From the NCBI GenBank assembly GCA_002433465.1, contig DJIE01000274.1, positions 1 to 5,350 of the forward strand: a stretch of DNA of 5,350 nucleotides, in the 5' to 3' direction. The notes beneath the pieces were generated by a model. The model was not told where the DNA came from and searched no databases. It worked only from the letters and a program-made list of their open reading frames with translations. Source of the stretch: Salinisphaera sp. UBA6602. Lineage in GTDB: Bacteria > Pseudomonadota > Gammaproteobacteria > Nevskiales > Salinisphaeraceae. This document shows, piece by piece, positions 1 to 5,350 of the stretch. The translations under genes and the position numbers were made by a program. Positions within the stretch are counted from its first letter, which is position 1. The number at the start of each line of letters is the position of its first letter.

Positions 1-1935
1 GAAGTTGTCGGCCTGATGGATCAGGTGGCCGAGGTTGAGCTGGCTATGGGCCTGGGTGGTGGCCAGTTGGATACGCTGTTGGCCATCGGTATCGTCGAAG
101 ACGAGCTGGTTATGCCCGGTGCCGCCGAACTCTTGGGTCTTGGTGCCGGACAGGGCCGCGGCATTGCGATGATCGGCATCAGCGGATGCCGCCCCGTGCC
201 AGGCCGGGGCCTGGCCGCCGGCCAGGTTGCCCTGGGCGGAGGGGGCGTGATCGCTGGCTTGCTGATAGGCCGAGGTATCGCTTTCACGCTGGGTGCCGCC
301 CGGCGTGGTCGGGGTGCCGGCTTCGCCCTGGCCGTTGTAGAGGCTGCCGGTGATCACGGGGCGGTCGATATCGCCGCCGAGAAAACGTACCAGCACTTCC
401 TGGCCGATACGCGGGATGAACTGCTGGCCATGGCCGGACCCGGCGTCGCGCTGGGCACAGCGAATCCAGCAGCTCAGCCGGTCGTCGGGGGTGTCGCCAC
501 GTTGCCAGTGAAAACGTACCTTGATCCGCCCCAGCGCATCGGTATGCAGCGCGTCCGCGCCGGCCGGGGCGGTCGCGCCGTCGGGGCCGACCACGGTGGC
601 GGTCTGGGCCCCCGGGGCGGTCGGGCGCGGATTGAAGCGCAGGCCGGTGTCGTCGGCCAGCACCGGCCGCCAGGGCACGTCGCGACGGATGGCGTCGAAG
701 CGGTTGGCATAGCCGGTCTTCTTGGCCTGGGCGAGCAGCTCGGTATCGGTGTGTTCGCCGTGGGCAGCCGGTATCCGGCCCAGCCGGGCCTCGACGCGCT
801 TGGCCAGGTCGTTGGGCAGGTTGTTGATGCCGACATGGCTGACGTCGAGCACCAGGAACTGGCGTTTGCGTTCGTCGTCCTCGCCGGTGGCGCTCGACAG
901 GGCATCGAGATTGGATTCGGTCAGGGTGAACACATGCCCACAGGCGAGCGTGCGTACGCTGGACTCGCCGTGCCAGGTCTTGGTGCGGGCTTCGGCGGCT
1001 TCCAGGGCCAGGCGGGTATAGCGCTCGGCTTCGCCGTCGCTGGCCCAGGCATATGGGCCGGCATAGTCGTAGGCTTCGAGCATGGGGGCGTCGTCGGCGC
1101 CGTAGCGGGCCTGGGTGGCCAGCCCGGCGCTGGCATTGGCCTTGCGCTTGTAGTCGAAGCTGGTGGCGGACAGCCGCGCATAGGGCAGCGTCCGGGTGGC
1201 GCCGAACTGCTGGATGGCGTCCTGGGGTTCCTGGCTGGCGGCGCGATGAAAACGAATGCCCGCGTCGCCGAGTCCGCTGGCGGAGGTTGCATCTTCGGGG
1301 CGATGGGCAGACTGGGCGAACAGCACGAGGCTGTGGCCGGCGGGCGCTTCGTCGTCGGTGACGAAATGAAAGCCCAGCCCTTCTTCAGCGAGCAGTCGAG
1401 CGATAAAGTCGTAATCGGATTCGCGATACTGGACGCAATAGCTGCGGGCCCGGGTGTCGGCCAGGAATTCGCTGACATCGTCGGCGAGCTGCCAGTGGGC
1501 GATCGCGGCGTAGTCGGCAAACACCTGTTCGACGATCTCGATGACGCTCTTGTCCTGGAACACGCGGTTGTGGCGGCCGATGGTGAGATACCACAGCCAG
1601 GGCACGGTGGTCAGTCGGTAGCGGGCAAGCCCGCCGTCGCAGGACAACAGCTCGGCGTCGCGTACAAGCCCGGTGCGCGCACAGTCACTGCCGTCGGCGA
1701 GCGTGGTGATCAGGGTCAGCGGTTCGCCAAGGAAATCGGTGAGCGAAAGCTGGGCATCGGGCGAGAGCACCACGATCCGGGTGGGATGCACCGAAGACAG
1801 CGCTTCCTGTCCCTGCCAGCGTTCGACCATGAGCGCCGACAGGCCGGCGTTGCCGGCGAGACGGTACAGCCGGCTCTCGGCCGTGAACAGGGCTGTGAGC
1901 TCGGAGGCCAGGGCGTCTCGGGCGGCGAAAGACAT
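1..1935 (-). CDS. vgrG: Type VI secretion system spike protein VgrG (TssI), N-terminal 645 residues, runs off left edge
   Basis: VgrG forms the trimeric spike tip of the type VI secretion needle, sits on the Hcp tube and carries effectors into target cells. I translated the minus strand from the ATG at 1935-1933 and found no stop codon down to base 1. Residues about 20-410 are the gp27-like base, with the hallmark stretch YRESDYDFIARLLAEEG at 170-186. Residues about 430-550 are the gp5-like OB fold, including GRIKVRFHWQ (469-478), CWIRCAQ (489-495), FIPRIGQEV (506-514) and PVITGSLYN (526-534). From about 595 a DUF2345-type region begins, with FDDTDGQQRIQLA near 613-625 and LNLGHLIHQADNF at 633-645. 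Family members with DUF2345 are usually much longer, so a few hundred residues are probably missing. No other in-frame ATG lies between this start and the upstream in-frame stop at 2074-2076. The ribosome site is weak (AATAAG). The gene has its own candidate promoter after a terminator, so it is separate from the metabolic genes. A toxic C-terminal extension cannot be judged here. Confidence 0.94.
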   Translation of the reverse strand, partial: MSFAARDALASELTALFTAESRLYRLAGNAGLSALMVERWQGQEALSSVHPTRIVVLSPDAQLSLTDFLGEPLTLITTLADGSDCARTGLVRDAELLSCDGGLARYRLTTVPWLWYLTIGRHNRVFQDKSVIEIVEQVFADYAAIAHWQLADDVSEFLADTRARSYCVQYRESDYDFIARLLAEEGLGFHFVTDDEAPAGHSLVLFAQSAHRPEDATSASGLGDAGIRFHRAASQEPQDAIQQFGATRTLPYARLSATSFDYKRKANASAGLATQARYGADDAPMLEAYDYAGPYAWASDGEAERYTRLALEAAEARTKTWHGESSVRTLACGHVFTLTESNLDALSSATGEDDERKRQFLVLDVSHVGINNLPNDLAKRVEARLGRIPAAHGEHTDTELLAQAKKTGYANRFDAIRRDVPWRPVLADDTGLRFNPRPTAPGAQTATVVGPDGATAPAGADALHTDALGRIKVRFHWQRGDTPDDRLSCWIRCAQRDAGSGHGQQFIPRIGQEVLVRFLGGDIDRPVITGSLYNGQGEAGTPTTPGGTQRESDTSAYQQASDHAPSAQGNLAGGQAPAWHGAASADADHRNAAALSGTKTQEFGGTGHNQLVFDDTDGQQRIQLATTQAHSQLNLGHLIHQADNF

Positions 1936-1959
1936 GGCGCTTATTCGAAAAAGATGGCG

Positions 1960-1988
1960 TTTACAAGCTTCTCGTAACTGGATGACAA
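1960..1988 (-). promoter_or_regulatory. Candidate sigma-70 promoter of vgrG
   Basis: On the minus strand TTGTCA (1983-1988, five of six matches to the -35 consensus) is followed by exactly 17 bases and TGTAAA (1960-1965, four of six matches to the -10 consensus). Transcription would start near 1953, giving a leader of about 18 bases before the vgrG ATG at 1935. The position makes sense, because the upstream operon terminates at 2059-2089 and vgrG otherwise has no promoter. This is a motif match by eye and has not been tested. Confidence 0.45.
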
Positions 1989-1996
1989 TTTCCAGT
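1977..1996. promoter_or_regulatory. Inverted repeat enclosing the vgrG -35 box, possible operator
   Basis: ACTGGA (1977-1982) and TCCAGT (1991-1996) are perfect 6-base inverted arms around an 8-base spacer. The spacer contains the whole candidate -35 hexamer. A dimeric regulator bound here would block or reshape polymerase binding. Arms this short can arise by chance, so this is only a candidate. Confidence 0.28.
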
Positions 1997-2001
1997 CGTG
2001 G

Positions 2002-2019
2002 GCGATCTGATTGGATCGC
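2002..2019. repeat. Second short inverted repeat upstream of vgrG
   Basis: GCGATC (2002-2007) and GATCGC (2014-2019) are perfect 6-base inverted arms around a 6-base spacer. The dyad is centred about 25 bases upstream of the -35 hexamer, a usual place for an activator or auxiliary operator. Its arms differ in sequence from those of the dyad at 1977-1996, so the two are not copies of one operator. Function is unknown. Confidence 0.22.
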
Positions 2020-2058
2020 ATCCACCCGGCCGAGTTTGCCACAGCCGGTTCCCGCTAT

Positions 2059-2089
2059 AAAAAAGCCGCTCCGTTAAGGGAGCGGCTTT
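2059..2089 (-). terminator. Intrinsic terminator of the MaoC-crotonase unit
   Basis: The GC-rich arms at 2079-2086 and 2065-2072 pair perfectly over 8 bases, extended by three A-T pairs to an 11-base stem. The loop is 6 bases. On the minus strand the hairpin is followed by six T residues (A run 2059-2064). It begins about 24 bases after the crotonase stop codon. The plus strand lacks an equally good T tract, so the direction is minus. Confidence 0.92.
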
Positions 2090-2112
2090 GGTGGCTCAGG
2101 TGGGCGAAAACC

Positions 2113-2895
2113 CTATTTCCTGCGCTGCAGGAATTTGTTCATGATGCCGCGCACTTCGTCCGAGAACAGGCGCTCGCTGAAGTGGGTGATTTCGCGCTCG
2201 ATCTGGCCGCCCAGGTCGTCGCTGCCCATGCCCTGGCGCAGCAGTTGTTTGCTCAGGCGCACGGCCTCTGGCGGTTTGGCGGCGAGCTTTTCGGCAATCG
2301 CCGTGGCGCGATCGGCGAGTTCGGCATCGGGCACGCGATAGGCAATCAGGCCCATGCGCAGGGCTTCTTCAGAGTCGACGGTATCGCCGGCCAGCAGCAG
2401 ACGGGCCGCGTTCTGGCGTCCGACCAGCGCCGGCAGCAGCAGGCTGGAGCCGGCTTCCGGGACCAGGGCGAGATCGATGAAGGCGGTATAGAAACGCGCG
2501 CTTTCGTTGGCGATGACGAGGTCGGCATGCAGCAGCATGGTGGTGCCGATACCGGTGGCCTGGCCCTGGACGGCGATAAGGATCGGCTTGTCCAGCGCAA
2601 TCAGCGCCTTGATGAACTTCATCGCCGGCCCGCCGCCGCTTTCGGCACGGCTTTCGGGCGTGGCGTTGGCGAAATCGCCGATATCGTTGCCGGCACAGAA
2701 CATGTCGCCGGCGCTATCGATGAGCAACGTGCGTACCTCGTCGTTGCTGCGGGCGTGATCGACCACGCGCTGCATGTCGGCATACATCGCGCCGGTGAGA
2801 GCGTTGCGCTTGTCGGCGCGGTCGATCGTCATGCGCAGCACGCCGTCGGTGAGGGCGACGCGGATATGACCGCTGTCGAGTTCCGGTTGGGCCAT
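2113..2895 (-). CDS. Crotonase-family enoyl-CoA hydratase/isomerase, isomerase-like active site
   Basis: This 260-residue protein has the normal length of a crotonase-fold enzyme, which acts on acyl-CoA thioesters in the cytoplasm. Visible family features are DRADKRNALT (25-34), the first oxyanion-hole segment FCAGND (66-71), the second one GIGTTM (115-120), ADLVIA (124-129) and PEAGSS (146-151). By my manual alignment to rat mitochondrial hydratase, the catalytic Glu144 and Glu164 positions are Thr119 and Phe139. A glutamate is present instead at 147, where delta3,delta2-enoyl-CoA isomerases of the ECI2 and PaaG kind carry Glu or Asp. An isomerase or a non-hydratase role is therefore more likely than classical hydration. 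The ATG at 2895 has an AAGGGA ribosome site 7 bases upstream. The gene follows the MaoC-like gene by 18 bases and ends at the terminator 2059-2089. Family is certain, substrate unknown. Confidence 0.92.
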   Translation of the reverse strand: MAQPELDSGHIRVALTDGVLRMTIDRADKRNALTGAMYADMQRVVDHARSNDEVRTLLIDSAGDMFCAGNDIGDFANATPESRAESGGGPAMKFIKALIALDKPILIAVQGQATGIGTTMLLHADLVIANESARFYTAFIDLALVPEAGSSLLLPALVGRQNAARLLLAGDTVDSEEALRMGLIAYRVPDAELADRATAIAEKLAAKPPEAVRLSKQLLRQGMGSDDLGGQIEREITHFSERLFSDEVRGIMNKFLQRRK

Positions 2896-2913
2896 GGGGC
2901 AATCCCTTCGTGA

Positions 2914-3372
2914 TTAGAAAATGATGAGCGACAGCGACTGGGCGATACAGGCCGGCTTGTCGCTGCCTTCGATTTCGATGGTGACCGTGTTGTGCAGCAT
3001 ATAGCGGTTGTCGCCGCGCGGCTCAACGGCTTCGAGCTTCTGGCGGGCGCGCACTTTCGAGTCGACCGGCACGGGGGCGATGAAACGGACCTTGTCCAGG
3101 CCGTAGTTGACCGTGGTGGTCACGCCTTCGATACGCCGGATCTGGCTGGTCAGCTGCGGCAGCAGCGACAGGGTGAGAAAGCCGTGCGCGATCGGCGCGC
3201 CGAACGGCGATTCGCGCTTGGCGCGCTCGACGTCGACATGAATCCACTGATGATCTTCGGTGGCATCGGCAAACTGGTTGATACGGGCTTGGTCGATCAG
3301 CAGCCAGTCGCTGACGCCGATTTCCTCGCCGACCAGCGCCTGTAATGCGTCTATGTTTTCTATGATCTGCAC
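2914..3372 (-). CDS. MaoC-like hot-dog fold (R)-enoyl-CoA hydratase family protein, GTG start
   Basis: The product has 152 residues, the usual size of a single-domain MaoC/NodN-like protein. Members hydrate trans-2-enoyl-CoA to (R)-3-hydroxyacyl-CoA. The hydratase-2 motif is clear: [14 protein letters not shown] (34-47) contains the expected catalytic Asp40 and His45, and [11 protein letters not shown] (60-70) follows. The strand [19 protein letters not shown] (90-108) is typical of the fold. The first in-frame Met is at residue 125, after the active site, so it cannot be the start. The GTG at 3372-3370 has an AGGAG site 6 bases upstream and is chosen. A longer reading from further upstream would cross the etfA terminator and is rejected. 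It forms a two-gene unit with the crotonase downstream. The physiological substrate, and whether it serves breakdown, PHA supply or another pathway, cannot be told. Confidence 0.92.
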   Translation of the reverse strand: MQIIENIDALQALVGEEIGVSDWLLIDQARINQFADATEDHQWIHVDVERAKRESPFGAPIAHGFLTLSLLPQLTSQIRRIEGVTTTVNYGLDKVRFIAPVPVDSKVRARQKLEAVEPRGDNRYMLHNTVTIEIEGSDKPACIAQSLSLIIF

Positions 3373-3378
3373 GATATT

Positions 3379-3383
3379 CTCCT
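3379..3383 (-). promoter_or_regulatory. Shine-Dalgarno site that fixes the GTG start of the MaoC-like gene
   Basis: AGGAG on the minus strand lies 6 bases before the GTG at 3372-3370. It is the strongest ribosome site in the window. It supports the GTG as start, because the frame has no ATG near the expected N-terminus. Confidence 0.8.
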
Positions 3384-3385
3384 CT

Positions 3386-3401
3386 CGCGGCAGATGCCGC
3401 G
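3386..3401 (-). other. Compact GC hairpin directly before the MaoC ribosome site
   Basis: CGCGGCA and TGCCGCG are perfect 7-base inverted arms separated by 2 bases. In RNA this would fold as a 6-base stem with a 4-base loop. It ends 2 bases before the AGGAG site and begins about 6 bases after the T run of the etfA terminator. It could limit ribosome access or protect the 5' end of a processed transcript. The structure is plain in the sequence and the role is inferred. Confidence 0.45.
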
Positions 3402-3407
3402 CGCAAT

Positions 3408-3456
3408 AAAAAACCGGTACCCACGACGCCCGCAAATGAGCGCCGTGGATACCGGT
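3408..3456 (-). terminator. Intrinsic terminator after etfA
   Basis: A stem of up to 19 pairs forms between 3438-3456 and 3413-3431, with about three G-T wobbles and a 6-base loop. Six T residues end it on the minus strand (A run 3408-3413). It starts 25 bases past the etfA stop. It should end most etfBA transcripts, yet the next gene starts only 35 bases further on. Confidence 0.9.
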
Positions 3457-3481
3457 CGACAAACCATGCTGGACGCTTGGG

Positions 3482-4432
3482 TCAGCTGACGGCGTTGTCG
3501 AGTTCCGGGATGATTTCGAACAGATCGCCGACGAGGCCGATATCGGCCACTTCGAAGATCGGGGCTTCTTCATCCTTGTTGATGGCCACGATCGTGCCCG
3601 CGTCCTTGATGCCGGCCAGATGCTGGATGGCACCCGAGATGCCGAAGCACATATACAGCTCGGGCGAGATGATCTTGCCGGTCTGGCCGACCTGCATGTC
3701 GTTGGGCACGAAGCCCGCATCGACGGCGGCACGCGAAGCACCCACGGCGGCGCCGATCTTGTCGGCGAAGTCGTAGATGATCTTGAAGTTCTCTTCGCTG
3801 CCGACGCCGCGACCGCCGGAGATGACCTTGGGCGCGGTCTGCAGATCGGGACGATCGCTCTTGGCCTGTTCGAGGTTCACGAAGCGGGTATGCGACGGAA
3901 TCTCGGCGTCCAGGCTCAGGGTTTCGATCTCGGCATTGCCGCCCTCGGCCGCGGCCGGGTAGGAGGCACAGCGTACCGAGGCCACCAGCACCTGATCTTC
4001 CGGTGCCTTCACCGTGATGATCGCGTTGCCGGCATAGATCGGGCGATCGAACTCATGCGCGGAATGCACGGCCATGATGTCGGTGATCATGGCCACACCC
4101 AGCTTGGCAGCCACGCGCGGCATCAGGTCCTTGCCGAAGGTGGTGTTCGGGCCCAGCACGTGGCTGTATTCACCGCTTTGTGCGGCGGCGGCGATCTGCG
4201 GGGCCAGGGCGGCGGCGGTCGGATGCTTGTTGGCATCGTTATCGGCCTGCAGCACCTTGGTCACGCCTTCGATGTTGGCCGCGGAGGCGGCGATATTGGC
4301 GCCGTCGTCGCAGAGCACGAGCACGTCGATCGCGGTGGGGCTCATCTGCTGGGCGCAGGTGACCGCGCGCGCGGTGGACTGGTTGAGTTCGCCGTTGAGG
4401 TAGTCGGCGATGATCAGAATCTTGTTGCTCAT
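3482..4432 (-). CDS. etfA: Electron transfer flavoprotein alpha subunit
   Basis: EtfA pairs with EtfB in the soluble ETF heterodimer, which takes electrons one at a time from acyl-CoA dehydrogenases and delivers them to ETF-QO. EtfA holds most of the FAD. The 316 residues match the bacterial and mitochondrial length. An N-terminal nucleotide-fold domain (about 1-190) precedes the FAD domain. In the FAD domain I see SGGRGVG (205-211), [10 protein letters not shown] (231-240, with Ser233 and Arg234 at known flavin-contact positions), GQTGK (249-253) and the family signature around [16 protein letters not shown] (259-274) with VAIN (282-285). A cysteine at 262 occupies the place where alanine or threonine is usual; flavin contacts are otherwise intact. 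The ATG overlaps the etfB stop as ATGA, and an AAGGAAAAGGG stretch inside etfB provides the ribosome site. The two subunits are thus likely translationally coupled. Transcription ends at the terminator 3408-3456. Confidence 0.98.
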   Translation of the reverse strand: MSNKILIIADYLNGELNQSTARAVTCAQQMSPTAIDVLVLCDDGANIAASAANIEGVTKVLQADNDANKHPTAAALAPQIAAAAQSGEYSHVLGPNTTFGKDLMPRVAAKLGVAMITDIMAVHSAHEFDRPIYAGNAIITVKAPEDQVLVASVRCASYPAAAEGGNAEIETLSLDAEIPSHTRFVNLEQAKSDRPDLQTAPKVISGGRGVGSEENFKIIYDFADKIGAAVGASRAAVDAGFVPNDMQVGQTGKIISPELYMCFGISGAIQHLAGIKDAGTIVAINKDEEAPIFEVADIGLVGDLFEIIPELDNAVS

Positions 4433-5175
4433 AGCAGGCCCTTTTCCTTGAGTTTGCTGACCAGTTCGTCGACCGATTCAACCTTGATGCCGCCGCCACG
4501 CTCCGGCGGGGCCACGGTCTTGACGGTTTCGAGCATCGCGGCGCGTTCCACGCCGAGGTCGTCGAGGCTGGTGTCTTCGATCGGTTTCTTCTTTGCCTTC
4601 ATGATGTCCGGCAGCTTGAGGTAGCGCGGCTCGTTCAGGCGCAGATCGGCGGTGATCACGCCGGGCAGGTCGATATCCAGCGTTTCCAGGCCGGCATCGA
4701 TCTCGCGGGTAACCTTGGCGGTTTCGCCGTCGAGTTCGATTTCGGAGGCGAACGTCGCCTGCGGCCATTCCAGCAGGGCGGCGGTCATCTGGCCGGTCTG
4801 GTTGGAATCGTCGTCGATGGCCTGTTTGCCCATGAGAAAGACCTTGGGCTCTTCCTTCTTGGCCAGCGCTTCGAACACGCGCGCGGCGGTGAGCGGCTGT
4901 ACCGGCTCGTCGGTCTTGACGTGGATCGCGCGGTCGCAGCCGAAGGCCAGCGCGCTGCGCAGCTGTTCCTTGGCGGCTTCCGGGCCGATGGTCACGGCCA
5001 CGACTTCATCCGCGCTGCCGGCTTCCTTCCAGCGCATGGCCTGTTCGACGGCGATTTCGTCGAACGGGTTCATGCTGTGCTTGACGCCGTTCTCGACGAC
5101 GCCGGAGCCGTCCGGCTTGATCTGGATGCGCACGTTGTAGTCGATCGCGCGCTTGACGCTCACCAGTACTTTCAT
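4429..5175 (-). CDS. etfB: Electron transfer flavoprotein beta subunit
   Basis: EtfB is the partner of EtfA; it binds a structural AMP and carries the loop that docks onto acyl-CoA dehydrogenases. The 248-residue length is standard. Visible signatures include NPFDEIAVEQA (36-46), the AMP-binding stretch GKQAIDDDSNQTGQ (116-129), the PROSITE-type signature REIDAGLETLDIDLPGVIT (157-175) and the recognition loop LNEPRYLKLPDIMKAKKK (180-197). Tyr13 appears to match the flavin-adjacent Tyr16 of human ETF beta. The sequence closely resembles the mitochondrial type, so this is ordinary beta-oxidation ETF and not a FixB/FixA or bifurcating form. The ATG at 5175 has a modest AAGAGAA ribosome site 7 bases upstream. 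It lies 82 bases after the ETF-QO stop codon, close enough for a common transcript, and overlaps etfA by four bases. Confidence 0.98.
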   Translation of the reverse strand: MKVLVSVKRAIDYNVRIQIKPDGSGVVENGVKHSMNPFDEIAVEQAMRWKEAGSADEVVAVTIGPEAAKEQLRSALAFGCDRAIHVKTDEPVQPLTAARVFEALAKKEEPKVFLMGKQAIDDDSNQTGQMTAALLEWPQATFASEIELDGETAKVTREIDAGLETLDIDLPGVITADLRLNEPRYLKLPDIMKAKKKPIEDTSLDDLGVERAAMLETVKTVAPPERGGGIKVESVDELVSKLKEKGLL

Positions 5176-5228
5176 GTGTCGGTTCTCTTGTCGCTATGTC
5201 TCTAAAAACAATCGGTCGCCACGGCATC

Positions 5229-5239
5229 GTTCGACGAAC
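5229..5239. promoter_or_regulatory. Short dyad in the ETF-QO to etfB gap
   Basis: GTTCG and CGAAC flank a single central base in the 82-base gap upstream of etfB. TetR-type fatty-acid regulators such as PsrA are known to control ETF genes in gammaproteobacteria, and a dyad here would be well placed. I could not match it to a specific consensus, and I found no convincing -35/-10 pair in the gap. Confidence 0.15.
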
Positions 5240-5257
5240 AAACCGTAGCGCCCGTGC

Positions 5258-5350
5258 CTACATCGCCGAATATTTCGGCCCGCCGCCGCCTTCCGGCGGC
5301 ACCCAGGTGATGTTCTGTGCCGGATCCTTGATGTCGCAGGTCTTGCAGTG
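5258..5350 (-). CDS. ETF:ubiquinone oxidoreductase (ETF-QO), C-terminal 30 residues only
   Basis: ETF-QO is a membrane-bound FAD and 4Fe-4S enzyme that oxidises reduced ETF and reduces ubiquinone. Only the C-terminus is in the window, ending at the TAG at 5260-5258. The visible tail starts HCKTCDIKD and ends [13 protein letters not shown], nearly identical in pattern to the mitochondrial and proteobacterial enzyme. The cysteines at visible positions 2 and 5 correspond to the last two ligands of the 4Fe-4S cluster; the earlier ligands lie beyond the right edge. The gene reads in the same direction as etfBA, 82 bases upstream, so the full ETF to quinone route is encoded together. Confidence 0.96.
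   Translation of the reverse strand, partial: HCKTCDIKDPAQNITWVPPEGGGGPKYSAM

Noticed and set aside
921..1520. 199-codon minus-strand open frame within vgrG
   Set aside because: It is in a different frame from the VgrG reading and is proline- and serine-rich with no domain; it is an out-of-frame shadow.
16..1977. 653-codon open frame on the plus strand across vgrG
   Set aside because: It is the exact antisense register of vgrG. TTA, CTA and TCA codons are absent from the GC-rich real gene, which leaves the opposite strand open. The translation is a Gly/Ala-rich string without any recognisable domain, whereas the minus strand gives a textbook VgrG.
2011..2913. 300-codon plus-strand open frame opposite the crotonase
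   Set aside because: It is antisense to a clear crotonase gene, runs through the terminator hairpin and resembles no family.
2914..3741. Longer 275-residue version of the MaoC-like protein
   Set aside because: The extra N-terminus would cross the etfA terminator and overlap etfA on the same strand in another frame. The GTG at 3372 has a strong ribosome site and gives the normal family length.
3620..4624. 334-codon plus-strand open frame opposite etfA and etfB
   Set aside because: It is antisense to two certain genes and crosses their junction; composition is a shadow of theirs.
5176..5257. Possible etfB promoter in the gap after ETF-QO
   Set aside because: TTGTTC and TTGTTT occur, but no acceptable -10 hexamer lies at 16-18 bases from either. 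I do not call a promoter.
1..5350. Search for CRISPR repeats, tRNA, insertion sequence ends, attachment sites and retron-like elements
   Set aside because: Coding density is high and gaps are all under 180 bases. I saw no direct repeats, transposase frames, cloverleaf arms or target-site duplications.

Overview
The window is GC-rich bacterial chromosome in which every supported gene lies on the minus strand. Read right to left, the order is: 3' end of an ETF:ubiquinone oxidoreductase gene (ETF-QO), etfB, etfA, a terminator, a MaoC-like hydratase, a crotonase-fold enoyl-CoA hydratase/isomerase, a second terminator, then the first 645 codons of a type VI secretion vgrG that runs off the left edge. 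ETF and ETF-QO of the mitochondrial type, high GC and a VgrG carrying a DUF2345 region fit a gamma- or betaproteobacterium. I lean towards a gammaproteobacterium, but nothing here fixes the genus.

Right part (3408-5350) is an electron-transfer module. EtfB and EtfA form the FAD heterodimer that collects electrons from acyl-CoA dehydrogenases, and ETF-QO passes them to ubiquinone. etfB and etfA overlap by ATGA and end at a strong hairpin terminator.

Middle part (2059-3383) is a two-gene unit, MaoC-like hydratase then crotonase, separated by 18 bases and closed by its own terminator. Both act on enoyl-CoA thioesters, which fits fatty-acid or other acyl-CoA breakdown feeding ETF. The crotonase lacks the two usual hydratase glutamates but has an isomerase-type glutamate. 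It may therefore shift a double bond rather than add water.

Left part (1-2058) is a change of subject: a vgrG with its own candidate sigma-70 promoter and two short dyads just after the metabolic terminator. No other T6SS gene is visible, so it could be an orphan vgrG locus with a cargo effector beyond the left edge.

I see no tRNA, rRNA, CRISPR, IS element or integrase. No clearly undescribed system is visible. The most useful leads are the crotonase active site, the vgrG junction, and the tandem hairpins between etfA and the MaoC gene.
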